Source: Allacma fusca
Lineage: Eukaryota > Arthropoda > Collembola > Symphypleona > Sminthuridae
Length of the DNA stretch: 64,000 nucleotides
NCBI GenBank assembly: GCA_947179485.1
Contig: OX359250.1
Span: 36,610,783 to 36,674,782 of the forward strand
Direction of reading: 5' to 3'
Position numbers and translations under genes: made by a program. A model generated the notes under the pieces. That model saw only the letters and a program-made list of their open reading frames with translations, was not told the origin of the DNA and made no database searches. Shown here piece after piece: positions 25,073 through 37,762 of this stretch. Position 1 is the stretch's first letter; each line of letters starts with the position of its first letter.

Positions 25073-28000
25073 TGTGTGTGGCTCCTGTTCACTAGGATAG
25101 TTATATTATTCCCATGTATAATATATGGAGAAAGAAGAAAAAAAGAGTGGAGGTATACAGCAGTTGAATTTTTCACAGTGTATATGACGAGAGAATAGTA
25201 TGGAGTTTCAACTTGTTCCTATCAGGTAAAAAAAAACATGTATACACCATCCTCCTGTGCAACCTTTAATGTGCGTGTGGTTCGTCTCCAAAGGTATGAG
25301 GGAACGCCTTTCAAGACTTTATTGAGCATGTTAAAATATTCCCGATGTTGCATGTAACAACATTACTGCTCACAAAACAATTACTAGGAGCGTATACACA
25401 CACACTCACTCCTAGAATAAAATTCCCTAGCAGTACTCCTACTATTATCCACATCCATGAACATGGAGTCGAACTAAGTTAACATTTCCGTACGACCCAA
25501 CATGGGAAATCGCATTTCATTTGTTATTGTATGCATCGGCTCTGCAAACATCAGAATAGACCGAGTCCAATTTCAGCATTCTCAATATTCTCACGTTGAC
25601 ACGTATGTATATCTACAGACGTACATGGACTCACATCTGGAAGTACATACCCAACAAGTACATTGAATTTGACTAGTATACACTGTCAGGCCGAGTAGAG
25701 CTTCTCTCCCAAAATGTCTTGAGTGCCAGGAGCTTACTACTACAGTATAGAGGACTATCTATAGGGAGAGTAAAACTACAGGTGTACTAAAAATGCATCA
25801 ATATCCCCATGTTCGTGGTTTGTGAGGTACAAACGACAGGTATGCAGAGTACTGGCTGGTAGCAGCCCCTCTGTGTAGTTCTACGTAGGTACATACATAT
25901 ACCTACAAGGGGAAATCTTAAAAGCTTTTTGCCACAGTCCTCACAAGTTACCTGCTAACTTCATCACGATCTGACTTACAGCTCAGCCCTGCCCTGGAGA
26001 GACAGTCTCCAGAAGTATGCCCACGTCTTTTACAACGGGGGAAACACGTGCGTGAGGGTATTTACTAGCTCACCATCCCCAGACCTTCCAAATCTACTCA
26101 CAGACCTTACTTTGACTGACTTGAATTCCTAGATACTTTAGAGATCACTTAATAATGCGCTGGGGAGACACTCTCAATTCCACGCTGGGTACAGTGGACT
26201 GATTAATTATTTGCATAATACTTTTACCTTCAGCAAGGTCCTCCTGCCGCAACCCCTGTCGCATATTACATTCCTTCACATTCCTCAGATTATGTAGGAC
26301 CAGTTTTGCTTGTAAATGCTGGTGGACAAGAGGAACTACCACTTGCTAAAATCTGTGGGAATAACGCGACAGGCTCTACACTCATACCCATTAAATCAAT
26401 GAATCAATCCATAGAGTCCGAGCTATTTCGATTTGGTTGGGTGGGAGTTCGATTTCCGATTTAAAAGTAGCGCAGGGCTCGATTACACAGGTATAATGTA
26501 AATAGGAGTGTCTGATTGGGAGTGGAGACACGGAGTCTCGGAAAAGTCTGTTTTTAATGAAAAGACACGGGAGGAAATTACTCCTGTCATGATTGGTCCC
26601 ACGGGTGGGCTTCTGAGGGGAAATTATGCCCTGCTGAAAAATTAATACTATTTATGGGACGAAAGTCGCTCCAATTCCTGTCAGAGTGGCGTAACTTCCA
26701 TGCAGACTAGTCCTGGTAAATATTAATAGGATATGTCCTTGCATATAGATACGGGGGGAGTTACAAGTATAATAATTATTACAGGGAGACGAATTCACCT
26801 CTTGGAGTCAGGAAACAAAAGTTATTTGGGAGTCAGTTATGATATTACTGTTCGGTCGAGCTGGGTCGCTTATGACAGTCTCTCACATTTTTTTCCCCGG
26901 CCGTTGAGTCTATGGAAGCTCTACACAAATAGTACTTTCGCATGGGATTCTGATTAGATGTAACATTTACTCGTGTTTGAATAATCCCATTGACATGCAA
27001 GACCATTCTCCTCCGTTTCCTCGGCCGCTTTCCTCCATTCTATTTAAGGATGGTCTCTGTATAGTTAGCTGTATAGCTCCTTGTAATTGCTCCTGCTCCT
27101 ACAGGGGATGGGACATGTTGGTGTCGTTGTCACTCCGTCACAAAGATGAGTTTACCCCATGCTGCTACTGTTTCTTTTCTTCAGCCATACTACTCAAAAA
27201 TGTGAGCTATGCATAGGAGCATACACTCACCTTTCCATTATCTATTCCTCTGTAATAATTATTATTATTGTCTGAGGAATGGATAATTACTCTCCTGCAT
27301 TTGATCTGATATTAGGAAAGGTAATATGTTGCTGTAGACCAACCTTTGCTCACCGTAATTATCTTTCCTTCTGTTTTTCCATTGGCGATTTGTGCAATCA
27401 ACATTTGTGGGAAAATAGAGAATCACAAGCTTGTTTTTACCTGACTAGGTCGGTTTTTACCACTGCCTTGCTTACGTATCCTCCTTCGGGTATGTACGCA
27501 ATGGGAGGAATAATTCAGCTCAATGCCATCTATAGTTTTGCAACTTCTTATTGGCCAAGAGACACCCATACCTAATGATTATTATCGTAGAAATAGTGAC
27601 AGAGGAATCACAAACAGGGAGAGGACGTCATTGCCGAGGTCCAGAATTATTCCTCAGGAAATTTCCGCTGGACAGATATCAAGGAATTTTCCCAGAATTT
27701 TTTACAGGCGAAACCTGTACCAAGGTGTATTTTAACCCCAGTCAGGATGTATTCCCTGGAAGTTTATATTTGTATGGGAAGGATGGATACTAAAGGAATT
27801 AATTATTGTTGCAGGTACTTACTTACAATTAGACCCACATGTCAAGGAGGCTGTTGTTGAGTCAACTTGCATTTTGCAAGTTGCAGAATTTCCATATGCA
27901 CTCTATAATTTTTACTTGATGTAAAATACGTGGAAACTTCCGCTTAACAATCAAGTTAAAGGACTGAATATTGCAGATCCTCCTGATGCTTGTGTGATTT

Positions 28001-31000
28001 CCTGTATACACAACAACATGAACTAAAAATTCAGTACTGTATATGATGTAGTAGTCTATGTCCCTATAATGCAGCTGTTATTCTCAATGTATTGCCATTA
28101 ATTTAATATACAGTCAGAATTCTTACCTAATTACCTGACACACTATCTACCCTTTATTTCGTCCTGGGCTCTTGGGGAAAGATTAAAAAATATTGAGGTT
28201 TTTTTGGGTTACAGCGAAGCAATACGAAAAATACCAAATCATGTTGTTACTATTGTCATTCTTGGAATTATTATTTAAAATAGTATCTGCATATTTTATG
28301 ACACAATGCTTGCAATTTAATGATCTCTCCCTTTTGCTTGAACTTACAATTAGTGTTAATGAATGTATGAAACGAAAGCTCCCTCCTACAATTTAATTTA
28401 ATGAACTCAAAACTATATGGGACGAATAATTATCTACATGTACTGACATGCGTGAGAGATATATATTTACATGTAGCAATTGATGCACGAGTAATGTATC
28501 GAGGACCACAGGGCGAAAAAAATCGTATCGCTGCAACTTGTAAATTAAACCGTGAGTTAACTCATTAGCGGTTTTAACGTCTGCAGTAGCCAAGACTACC
28601 ATTACAATTTAGCTGGTTCGTGCTGATGAGGCGTTCAGTCACTGATGTCATCATTGACGGACTCCCAAAGCGATGTGAGGGAATTTTATTACATAAAAAG
28701 TAAATGGACTCGTTGCTAATTTGAAGGGGGTGATGGAAGCCCAGCATCACATTAAAATTTCACGCAGTGCGTGTCCTATTACTTGAAATTTCATGTTCTT
28801 GTCTAAAACAGAAGAAGACATGGTTAGCAAGTGACCGTTCCTGTAGTATGAGAATTATATACTGGGAGGTGAGATGTTAATTCTCACATTATTTGTGTCC
28901 TGCCTCTTAATATAAGTTAGCACGCGACTGACTCAAGTTACTTTTACACAATGTTGCGAAAAGTATAATCGGATTTACACTTTCAACTTCACTCAAAACA
29001 GGTGCAGCAAGAATAGAGTGTATGATTGTAGCAATTGTCTTGACACCAATCTCAAGCATATATTTAAACCGTACAGAATCAGGGGATTTTTTTATTCCAA
29101 TGAAAATCTTATGGTAAATTGGCTCTTATTTGGAAAGCATGCAAATCAGAATTCACACTTGAGTTTCGACACTGTGGCCCCTTTTCCTGACTAAAATCAC
29201 CTGTAATAATTAGGATTTACGCTTTAAATTAGAGCTAACAATGAGGAGTGGGTCCTACAAGCATGAGCATAACAATCTCTATCCCCCTGAAAGGACTGAG
29301 CTTAAAAAATTGATAATCTTATTATACGGCTCATGTTAGTCTCTAACGTCATTGATTCAGCATGGGTATCTTAAACGTACAGATGTTTCATTGGGACAGG
29401 CAAATTTCTTGGGAATCCATGAGGAAAACAAGCTGGCAGACTACAAGTACAGAAAAATAATCTCCTGAAAAATAATAATGGAAGGTATCACTAAAGGGAA
29501 ACTTTCGAAAATTACATCTGAATCATTATCCCTATCTGAAAGAGCATTAAGGGAAGAAATAATATTAGTATTTCCCCAAGTCTTCAAACTTGATATGAAG
29601 ATCTGATGACGTCTGTTTGCATGCCTCATCCGCTATGAATTAATCCATTGTATGATAAGAATGATAGAGTTTTCACACAATAGGATTTTTTAAGGGTTGT
29701 AAAAACAAAATGAATGTAAACACTCCCACGAGTGTATACGCCTTCTAATTTGTTACCAATATTTGACGTCAGTCATTTCAAATGATCTTCCAACTTGGTA
29801 AGCCTCTTATTTGAAGAGACATTATATGCTAATATGAGTACGAATAAGGATATAGAATTCTATCCTTGCATTTTGTTTTTTTTTAAACCCAAAAACATAA
29901 GTAATTTCGTGGATCCGTCAATTCCTTATTATTTTACTTTCAACAGGGATTTCCTTTCAAGAGACTCAAGATATTTGTATTATTTTCCTCTTGAGGGCAA
30001 AATGTGCTAATTAAATGTGTGCACAGCATCAGGAGTCAACTTTCTCTTCGCATGTTGTGTACACACTGGTTCGGGACTGTACATATAGACACAGGGGTTG
30101 TATGCACAACTGATTTTGTCCGTATCGGAAGGAAATAAGATTTTCTTGTTATTCTTGTTTAATTACATTTCTTAGTGCTAAATGGAAACATGCATTCTTC
30201 ATCCACTATAAGCACAAATGAAAGTTACGGGAATGGGATATGGGTTGTAGCACGAGTTAAAAAATGCCCTTCGGCTCCCAAGATCTGAATACAATTTACA
30301 CACTTTAGGGCTGGGTTGCGAAAGCATTGGACATAAAACTGACAATTGGCTTCACAAGCAATTATTATTACAGGAACACCTTCGCATACCAAGCGCGTAG
30401 TAGGTCCTAATACCAAATCAATATTTTATTGTACACAGAAAACTCAAAGGTGAGAGATGGAACTATATGGACAACTCCTGTCATTTACTATGATGACCTT
30501 GTGCCATGTGAATTGCATGAATTAACTATTATTACTCCTCATTGTTTTATCCGCTGTATATCTTAATGAAGAGGATTTTATCATCAGGAGATTACCTTCG
30601 GTCTTACCTTAGACCTCTTAGGGTACCTCCGTGGATTAAGGATTTACTCGTGAGCTTCCTTTTGCATTCTGTGCCTCCTATTTTTATAGCGGAAGGATTT
30701 GCATCCATAAATATGGATTTGCCGTGTTTTTCTGTCAGGGCATTCCCACGTTGGATAACAAGAATATCTGAGGTATAAATTTAGATTATGGACATTTTAT
30801 TTATTCCATAAATGATTCTGCTCGAAAAGAAATCATACATGAGCCGGCACATTTACATGTACAATTAAGGTAAATTTAATTTATATTCGTGTAACCACAG
30901 GGTAATAATTAAGGGCATGTCCTCCAGAAAAAATAATCCTTATACGTACACTGATTGTGAGTTGAGTGTGAGTCTCTGTCAATGAAATAATGGTGTGATT

Positions 31001-33580
31001 TCCCAATTATAATCTCTTTAAGGCTGATTAGTCACTGTTCTGCTGATTACTGTCCATAAGCACAGGGAAATGTGAGATTTTTAATATAACGGTATATGTA
31101 CTCCCTGACATAATAATTACATTTGACAGTGAGTGCACAGATACAAATACCTATGTTCATTGTACCACTTCAATGTTTGAGTGTAAAAGGCAGCATACAG
31201 AAAACAATACTTGAATATTAAACCTTCACAGGGTAGTGGGAATCAAAGACACTCCTGCGGTTTGATGAATGTCTTTAAGGAGCAGAGCTTGATTCTGCAG
31301 GAGGTCAAATCCAGAATTTACCTTGCATGTCATTTGCTTCACTTAATTTGGGACTCTTTGTGGAGAGGTGCCAATATTTGTTAATAACCATCTATTATGC
31401 TTCATGTTTTGGACAATAATTATTTAAGCTTTCGAAATTTTGAAATTGAATTGTTCGCATTAGATTTAACGTTGTTATCCGAGCATGCTACTTTAAAATT
31501 GATTTGTTAAATTAAAATTTTGGGGAACTATGTGTTTTAGGGGATCATTTCGGAAATTATTTCTGTTATGTGTCTACGTATATGTGAAAAATTATACAAC
31601 CTGAGTACTGAGCTTTGGAGGTAGCTACACGGGGATTTGATCTCTGGGAGATTAAAAGTATTAAGTATTTACTAGTAGCCACTTGAAAAAGTTTCTATAC
31701 ATGACATTTAATACAAGGTTCAGGGTCAAACTCGCAAAGGGGTCGCGAAGATAAAGTTGCATTATTCATATCAATCCTGTGGTGAAAAAATTCATGTGTG
31801 TGACTTAATTTGCATGTAAGTAAATGGGTCTAAAATGTTTTTTTGCATGTCAAGAGTAAGGAGATAAAGTGATTACTAGCAGCAGTAAGTTTTTCTGAAA
31901 ATAAAAGGTTGAACTCCTTTCTCGGTTCACATGTCCTCATGATAGAACTTGGGTAACAGTCTATTACTGGAGTACTGGAATTTGACATCGACAAGATTTA
32001 ATTAATAGACAATAGCACATTGCTAAACATTCGTCTCCATGCAAAGTAAACTATTGACAAGTGAAGTTCATTTGCTGTAAACAAAAAAGTAAGCGGGAGT
32101 AAACATGAATACTTAGTACTTTTCATCATGATAGATTGATTTTTAGTGCAGCTGAACTTTAAGCAAATACAGTAAGGTCGAATGTAAGGGCAACTGAAGT
32201 GATGAATATGGTAAACAAATAGTGAGAAAAATTGAAAATATTACTGCACGACCAATTTTAAAGTATCTACAAACTGTGCTTCATGACCACGCACTGTTTT
32301 TGTTTACTACACTTACTGTATGAGACGGGAACCAATTTGACTACAGAAACAACAACTTGAAGTATCGGGCAAACTTCAATAATCTTGACATATTTTGTAG
32401 CACAAAACTAATTGGCAGTTCAGTCAGTGCAATAGTACTTGCACGGAGAGCATTAAACTTTTGAGGTTATTTTATGCTTACGTTTACAAAATTCTACAAA
32501 AGATGTAACTATTAGTTTATATGTCGAGAACAATTTTGAGGCTTGTTAATAAAATTTCAAAGTTAGAATAATTAACGTAAATATGATATCATAGTTACGA
32601 ATGTTACTTTAAAACATGCACATAATTTGAAAATGCTATTTCACCTGCTGGTTCTTTTCTTCTACAGTTTTCAAGAGTTTTCGGGCATGCATGACTAACC
32701 ATTTTTAACTTTGCCTTCTAAATTATCATCATAAAAATGAATTTACAGAACACATTTTTAGTATTTAATATTAAAAAAGTAAGATGTATAACAGTTTCGG
32801 ATTTTAAAGGCTAACAAAAATTTCAACGAGGGTCAATGAGTACTCAAACGTTACAGCAACTTACAAAAAAAATACATTTGAAATTAAAATGTTATTCTTT
32901 AAAGCAAACATAACGTAATACCACAATGGTACGAACCACAAATTACTAAGTCACGATGCGTAAAATATCAAAATCATTTATACACATATGTCATTATTAT
33001 ATAAAATTATATACATGTTAACTTCAGAATGCATGGTATAGAAAATTTGAACGCATTTGCAGTATGGCACTGATGGCAGTTATCAGTGAATGTACTGTAA
33101 TCCATATTCAATCATTAGAGCAGTTGCGTAGTTGTCATTTACATGTACAGCTCTCCACATATCATTGGAAATTCTATAACAACTCAATTACAATAGCTTT
33201 CAGCTATACAACTTTTGTGACATTATGTCGAAACTATTACATTTTATTTGGTTAAGTTTAGCAATATTTGCATTTACATGTAACACGTATGCCTAAAACA
33301 ATACAGAAGGCAGAGGTTCGTCGGACGGTAAAGCTGTTTCTCTAAATGTATTTGACACGACGAGAAAGGGAATAAAAATAGAAAAATGTGCCAATCAGTC
33401 TTACAGAAACAATTACCAATTGTAAAAGTACATCTAAACAGGTTACCGATCTATAAATTAACAACCAAAAAAATAAACTAAAACTCAACTACGCGTATAA
33501 AAAAGTACGATTCAAGGTTTGAGTGATTCCAAGCGAGTTTAACTTGGTAATACAATAACCACGAGTTGATTGTAGAAACT

Positions 33581-34908
33581 CTACACAGATTCAATACTGA
33601 GCTCTAGTTTGATGAAGTCTTGGATGGCACAAACGAAGACAATTTGCAAGAATCCCCACAGCAGCAAAGGCATAGGTTCGATCCAATGTATTCCCAAGAT
33701 AAAGCAGATAACATAGATGGCCAGAGAACTGATAATCAGCACTATGGTCAGTACGTACGCAAGTCGTCCAACAATGATATTATTCTGCAAATAAATTATT
33801 CTCCGTAAGTCAACGCTTCTGTACTAGGGACAGTACTGACAACAAAACTTATAAAAACGAGACTGAATGTACGCATTACCATTGACACGGCAATCAGAGT
33901 GGTAATTCCAACAATAATGTTCAAAACCGACGGGAAAATCAGCGCTACAGCCAGTGTCCACAGTGCTAAAAATCATACATTATTTCTGTTAAATCTGAAA
34001 ACAATTTGATTAAAATTTGTTTTATATCGCTTCATCTCCCCAACTTACTTTCATAAGAGTCGTACTGTCCGTCCTCAACTGTCGTAACCGTAGCCTTCAT
34101 TTCATTCGTTTGTTCTTCCCGACGGACATCCACCAGCAAGAATCCCACAATTGCAATGCCCAGAAGACCTGCAATCTGAAAATACCATTAAATCGCCATT
34201 AATACTCTCTTAGAACAGCGCCATAAATCAGTAAGAAACATTTCTCAGTCATTAACCCCATCTCCACGACAAGAAAATCTAAAATAAATTATTTAAGTTA
34301 CTCAATCCTAAACAAAATCAGCAGACTCAAGATCATTTTAAAACTCCAAAGAATCAGCCGACATCGGATTCTGATCCGGACTGACATATCAACCATTGTA
34401 AGAACATCACCAGATACAATGCATTTAATTTCTACCTCATTGCAATTAAACCCAATAATAATGAATACAACCATAGGCAACTCTCGCCCCACCGTATCTT
34501 ATCGGAGCCTTATTTCTATCCAACATACAGCATAAGCACTAGATATTCAAATACGAAACGATACGGTCGAGGTCAGGCAAATCAGATTATGATAAATAAC
34601 TTAAAAATAACTTATAAATAACCCCCTACAACAGAGTTACCCCCAAAATTTGACACCTGATGTCAACTAAATCAGCGAAGAAGATTACGTCTATCAACAA
34701 AATTATAGATACTCAAAATAGTAAAAATCAGTTTCACTTGGAGTCACGCTGATGTCATTCAAAAAATCAACCAACAATTTAAAATAACGTCTTGATTTAT
34801 AAAAATCTTTTAATTTAAAATCTTAAATAAAATATTTACCACATCAATTAGCCCAACAAGTCTTGCTCCCGCTCTCGGACTGCAACAGCAACAAGTACGA
34901 CAGCCCAT
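33581..34908 (-). CDS. Small tetraspan membrane protein C
   Basis: Most compact copy: exons 34840-34908 (23 codons), 34049-34175, 33880-33965 (86 bp) and 33581-33784; phases 0, 1, 0; product 161 aa. The start MGCRTCCCCSPRAGARL has five cysteines in the first ten residues, likely S-acylated on the cytosolic face. Segment 1 spans the first intron (VGLIDV / IAGLLGIAIVGFLLV). The loop VRREEQTNEMKATVTTVEDG is charged. Segment 2 is in exon 3 (LAVALIFPSVLNIIVGITTL). Segments 3 and 4 are in exon 4, with HWIEPMPLLLWG between them (tetraspan D has PWIITIPV and B has NWVGIMP at the same place). The tail is only LELSIESV. The conserved W-[IV]-x3-[MI]-P between segments 3 and 4 supports one family. Introns are 95-664 bp, with consensus ends. 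Confidence 0.86.
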
Positions 34909-36344
34909 TTTGCCAAATATAGTTGTACAAGTATTTTTGTATGAAACAGATCAATTTCAGATGAACTCTCTCAATTTCAAAAACCTGGAAGAACCATTCA
35001 AAAAATAATTATAATCTTTTTTTTTTATAGAACTTAAAAATTGCTATTCTTACAGACTTGCTTCATTTAATGTACTAAATTTGTGTTATTAATTACCAAC
35101 CTTGTCAGTCCCTCTACAGTTTCGAATGTAACTTCACAAATCTCCTGTTTACAGATATGAATTATTTCCCTTCTCCAACACAAACAAATCTAGCATTAGC
35201 GTTGGAATTGTTTTTAAAGTAACAATTTGTAAATGGGAGTATAATTTGATGTTGATGACACACTTAATTTGGTATGACCACTTCCTACTGTGCTTCTGTG
35301 TATTCTGTATTTGTACTGTCATCCGGATGTGGTTTCTGGCTATGAAGAGTAGCTGTCCTGTCTAAATCCGACCCCAGTGTGTAACGTGTAACAACACTTC
35401 GAATTCAATGGAAATATCAAAAAAGCCGCCAAGCTACCGTTTGTGTAGACTCAAGGAAAGGAATCCATTTCTTGGGATAAATGTTTCGTACAGTCATTTG
35501 TCGTTACTTGCCCTTCTGACGTCACGACGTGAACTCGTTAAATGGGAAAGACAGTTGAAAGCAGTTGCGTCACGTTGCCCCATTTCATTTACATACGCAA
35601 ACCAGTCAAGTTTCACAAGTCACAATCAGTGCTATTATTACTTGGAGGTAGGTGTGCATTCGCGTCATCGACTTTATTGAGAACTGGGAACAGATTTTTG
35701 TACATATAATGTATCATTTATGCCCAAGGCTGTATTTTCCTATTTTGTAAGGGTGGAATAAATGTATTCATGTGAAAATTATACTTTGTAGTTTGTTAAT
35801 TTTATTTTTACATTTTTAATTCGAATTTTTTGAGGTGATGGCTAATTGTGTGGCTCATAACTGCTTTCGTTTCAGTTTCTAATATCATTGATGTTGTGGA
35901 TTATGTTGTAGATTCGATGGATATTGCTAGTAGTTCTAGTGTAATTGACTCGATGTAATGGCTGTTGTTGTTTCTGGTTGTGATGTAATTGTTGCTGGTG
36001 TTTCTGGTTGTAATATAATAATTTGTTGATGTAGTTGATTTAATGGGTGTTATTGTTACTGTTGTTTAGGTTGTTGATTTGATGGGTTTTTCTCTCAAGC
36101 AAAATGATGTACGTCTGGGTCTTGTTTACTACATAAGCAACCTGGTGTTCAAACTTGAGTGTCAAGTGACTACCCAAAAGTTCAAGCACGACTTGGAATT
36201 TTCGAGTTTTAAAATTTCTTTGAGTCCAAACTCAAGTCGAGATTTTTCAACTGGTTCAAATTCAAGGGTTGCAAATTACTACTCAAGTTTCAAGTTTGTG
36301 ATTCACCACTTGAGTTCGCACTGAACGGTGAAATTGGAACTGGA

Positions 36345-36455
36345 GATTAAATTCAAGTTTCAAGTAACACTCGAGTTTCAAGTAACACTCGAGCTTCAAG
36401 TCACTCGAGCTTCAAGTTGCAATAAAGTATCAAGTTACACTTGAGTTCTACTTGA
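36345..36455. repeat. Minisatellite, about 20-bp CAAGTTTCAAGTAACACTCG unit
   Basis: About five adjoining copies with small deletions. Looser copies (CAAGT/TTGAG motifs) extend left to about 36130. Confidence 0.75.
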
Positions 36456-36879
36456 GTTAAAAGCTCCACTCCGCCTTTTGCAGAGGGAAATTTATACATA
36501 GAATTAAAGTCAGTTGACTTTACATATTTCGTTACGTTTTCCATACTTCGAAAACTTAAGGAACATAAACATAGGTGATCAATAGGTACTGGGGTATCAT
36601 GCAACAAGAAAACTCTGAACTACATTGTGATTATGTAATCGAAGCAAGAAATGAAGGAAATGAGTAGGATTAGTTGCATAGCATGTTTAATTAAATGATC
36701 TTAGTTTTGTTTAATTTTGTGTCAGTACGCGAATATTTGATATATTACGCTGAAGTGGTTTTGACGTCCGTAACGAAATCCGTATACTGTACTTGTGTAT
36801 TGAGTTGTATGCGAAAATGATAGAATGCTAATTATAGTCAACGCGTATTTAAGTATGACTGTAGAATATGTATATCAAA

Positions 36880-37190
36880 TTTAACCAATTTCGGAAGAAA
36901 ATTGTATAAAACCCGGGTTACTCTGAACCTGGTTGACTGATTCGGCTTAACTTGTAATTCTGCTAAATTTTATCACTGGAGAGTATGTGCACTAATTTAA
37001 AACAAAATCAGAAAGAAATTGCATAACACCCGGGTAACTCCTAAACGGGTTGATCGATTCGGCTTAACTTCGAATTCTGATTTAGTGTACTACTGGATAG
37101 TATGTGTACCAATTTTCAGCAAAAACAGAAGGAAACAGCATAAAACTCGGGTAACTCCAAAACGCGTTTACTAATTCGGGCCCATTTATT
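36880..37190. repeat. 117-bp tandem repeat, about 2.6 copies
   Basis: The landmark ACCCGGGTTACTC / ACCCGGGTAACTC / ACTCGGGTAACTC recurs at 36911, 37028 and 37145, exactly 117 bp apart each time. Each copy also carries TGAT/CGATTCGGCTTAACTT and GGA[GT]AGTATGTG blocks. Divergence is moderate; no coding frame is kept. Confidence 0.85.
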
Positions 37191-37762
37191 TTCATGGCAC
37201 AACTTTAGGTCACGGCGGGTCGAATGATAGTTCGAACGTCACCGTAGATGTCTTCAGTGTCAAGATATGGGTGGGACAAATTTCGTTACAGAAAACAGTG
37301 TTCGTAGGTTCGCTTCGCTCCTAAAAATCGGAATTGACATTATGAAGCCTATAAAGGTACTACAATGATCCATTACAATGAGCCCAAATGCGGGTGACGT
37401 GTAGATGAATTTCCTCAACCTTGCTCTGTGTTCATACAGGTCATGACCATAGTTCTCCATGCAGAGACCTTTATGATAGTTCACTGGAAAGTCCATAGAA
37501 TTTCCTACAACAGCATGTCCAAACATGTTCCCAAAAAAATATTGTGCAGAAATAAACAGCTCAACTACAATTCCTTTAAAAATTCCGACTTTTGTTCACA
37601 TCTGCAACCTCACAAACTGACCGAGGTCAACGAAACAATTTTTTTCAAATCTGGAAAAGAATTGTTTTATAAACTGGGGGAGCTGCTCCCATATGTGGGC
37701 TGGGGGGAGAAAAAGCACATGATTTTGTATCTGTTCTCAAAGCCAAACAACTTCAAAAGACG

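Larger units (their letters stand above)
23573..33580. other. Large intergenic region between tetraspan B and C
   Basis: About 10 kb with no gene I can support. It contains a (CT)n tract (24667-24689), a (GT)n tract (25042-25067) and otherwise unique AT-rich DNA. The first few hundred bases should carry the 5' UTR and promoter of tetraspan B. Plus-strand frames at 27279-27793 are protein-like in part (LTYPPSGMYAMGGIIQL) but give no consistent exon model. Confidence 0.4.
34909..37762. other. Intergenic region with tandem repeats
   Basis: No supported gene. It holds a GTT-rich low-complexity stretch (about 35920-36080), a CAAGTTTCAAGTAACACTCG-type minisatellite (36345-36455) and a 117-bp tandem repeat (36880-37190), described separately. 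Open frames at 35408-35680 and 37428-37826 have no homologue I recognise. Confidence 0.45.

Noticed and set aside
27279-27793. Plus-strand frames with LTYPPSGMYAMGGIIQL, faintly like the DM4/12 arthropod domain
   Set aside because: Only one short motif resembles the domain, the following Cys block is in another frame, and no splice pair joins them cleanly.
30225-30416. Minus-strand Cys-containing frame (FYVQCFRNPALKCVNC)
   Set aside because: No signal peptide, no splice context, and its cysteine spacing does not match the Cys-rich pair.
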